Made by a program: the position numbers and the translations under genes
In this document: positions 34,026 through 34,566 of the stretch, piece after piece
How the letters are laid out: each line of letters begins with the position of its first letter
Numbering within the stretch: the stretch's first letter is position 1
The notes under the pieces: model-generated
What the model saw: only the letters and a program-made list of their open reading frames with translations
The model's database searches: none
What the model was told of the DNA's origin: nothing
Source of the DNA: Candidatus Rokuibacteriota bacterium
Lineage (GTDB): Bacteria; Methylomirabilota; Methylomirabilia; Rokubacteriales; CSP1-6
DNA: 34,566 nucleotides
Direction of reading: 5' to 3'
Assembly (NCBI GenBank): GCA_003220315.1
Contig: QHSA01000088.1
Location: 1 to 34,566, forward strand

Positions 34026-34476
34026 CCGGCGCGAGAAGCTCCGCTAGCCGCCGGTCGCGGTAGGCCCAGAGCGCCGCGAGCTGGCGCCGCACGACGAGCG
34101 CGTGTGCCGCGTGCCCGAGCGGTCCCAGCGGCAGCCGGTAGGTCACCCGGTCCTCAATCCATGTGCCGCCGTGCGCCTCGAGAAACCGGTGGCGATGCTC
34201 CCAGCGCGCGTACGGGCCACGCACCTGCACGTCCACGAAGCGGTAGGGCGGATCGAACTCGCGGATGAAGGCGCGCCACCGGAGGGGCACGCCGAGCCAC
34301 GAGAGCGCGAAGTCGTAGGCGCTGCCCGCGACCATGGGCGCGGGCTCGGCGAGGAGGCGCAGACGGAGCGCGGGCGGCGTGACCCGCGCCAGGTTCCGCG
34401 GGTCGGCGAAGAATGCAAAGACGTCGGGGCGCGCCTTGCCGAGCCACACGCGCGATTCGAGGATGTGATCGGCCAT
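34006..34476 (-). CDS. SRPBCC-family (START/Bet v 1-like) protein
   Basis: 156 residues from ATG 34476. The fold's pattern is visible: an opening strand HILESRVWLGKARPDVFAFFADPRNLARVTPP, then MVAGSAYDFALSWLGVPLRWRAFIREFDPPYRFVDVQVRGPYARWEHRHRF as successive beta strands, GTWIEDRVTYRLPLGPLG, and a long C-terminal helix (ALVVRRQLAALWAYRDRRLAELL). This is the ligand-binding/cyclase-dehydrase-like subgroup; such proteins bind lipids or aromatic ligands in a deep pocket. It overlaps the convergent diiron gene by 20 bases. The track's start at 34518 coincides with the -35 box and is not used. Confidence 0.85.
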   Translation of the reverse strand: MADHILESRVWLGKARPDVFAFFADPRNLARVTPPALRLRLLAEPAPMVAGSAYDFALSWLGVPLRWRAFIREFDPPYRFVDVQVRGPYARWEHRHRFLEAHGGTWIEDRVTYRLPLGPLGHAAHALVVRRQLAALWAYRDRRLAELLAPVSSPAG

Positions 34477-34489
34477 CGAGGCGCAGCAT

Positions 34490-34518
34490 ATGATAGGCAG
34501 GTGCCCGCACTCAGTCAA
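34490..34518 (-). promoter_or_regulatory. promoter of the SRPBCC gene, overlapping the start of the next gene
   Basis: TTGACT (34513-34518), 17-base spacer, TATCAT (34490-34495) on the minus strand; 13 bases later the ATG. On the plus strand TATGAT (34489-34494) overlaps this -10 and would put transcription of the rightward gene at or near its GTG (34501). Confidence 0.6.
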
Positions 34519-34566
34519 ACGCGCGCCTACGCGGCGCTCGTCGCGATCGCCGCGCTCTGGGGCAGT
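34501..34566 (+). CDS. probable EamA/DMT-family transporter, first 22 codons only
   Basis: GTG 34501 opens a frame to the window edge reading PALSQTRAYAALVAIAALWGS. A first membrane helix ending in ALWGS is the standard opening of EamA (drug/metabolite transporter) permeases, where the next residues are usually (N/T)F. The rest is outside the window, so this is a pattern guess. Confidence 0.5.
   Translation, partial: MPALSQTRAYAALVAIAALWGS

Overview
This window is GC-rich, densely packed DNA from a Gram-negative bacterium. LPS genes (kdsA, lptE), a TolC/MacAB-type tripartite exporter and a periplasmic cytochrome c point to two membranes. The mix of genes and the very high GC would fit an uncultured lineage such as Rokubacteria/Methylomirabilota or a deltaproteobacterium-like group; that placement is inference, because no rRNA gene is present. 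No tRNA, rRNA, CRISPR array, IS element or prophage was found.

Layout. (1) Positions 1-6331, minus strand: a housekeeping run murJ - xerD-like recombinase - CBS/CCA-type nucleotidyltransferase - pyrG - kdsA (cut by the window edge). (2) rpsT (S20) stands alone on the plus strand at 6415-6666 behind a structured leader. (3) Positions 6657-12051, minus: leuS - lptE - holA - a secreted neutral-ceramidase-like hydrolase, with three very tight junctions. (4) A small exported protein, then the repair operon hnh - uvrB - uvrC (12435-16791) behind a good sigma70-type promoter. (5) Proline dehydrogenase, Ppx/GppA phosphatase, a small cytochrome c, an NCS2/AzgA-like permease and an unknown 104-residue protein (16858-21113). 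(6) A class II (B12-dependent) ribonucleotide reductase interrupted by an intein (21224-24350). (7) Plus strand 24546-29552: TolC-like protein, adaptor, ABC ATPase and permease, i.e. a MacAB-type exporter. (8) Positions 29552-34566: mixed strands with a hypothetical protein, a TMEM205/DUF4149-like membrane protein, a TPR lipoprotein-like protein, nth and nfo (convergent base-excision repair genes), a ferritin-like diiron protein, an SRPBCC protein and the first codons of a likely EamA transporter.

The most striking feature is the ribonucleotide reductase. Its intein sits exactly before the catalytic thiyl-radical cysteine (NP/CGE). All splicing residues are kept, but the first half of the homing endonuclease is missing and the intein runs across two overlapping reading frames (GTGACTGA junction). 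Both halves are otherwise intact, so this may be a naturally split, trans-splicing intein encoded by two overlapping genes. A decaying frameshifted intein or an assembly artefact are the alternatives.

Other patterns: all four convergent gene pairs overlap at their 3' ends by 4-29 bases; several good -35/-10 pairs lie so close to start codons that the mRNAs would be leaderless or nearly so; four genes (kdsA, proline dehydrogenase, the permease, nth) have no ATG, GTG or TTG where homology says they should begin; and a 145-bp imperfect inverted repeat lies downstream of the ABC exporter.
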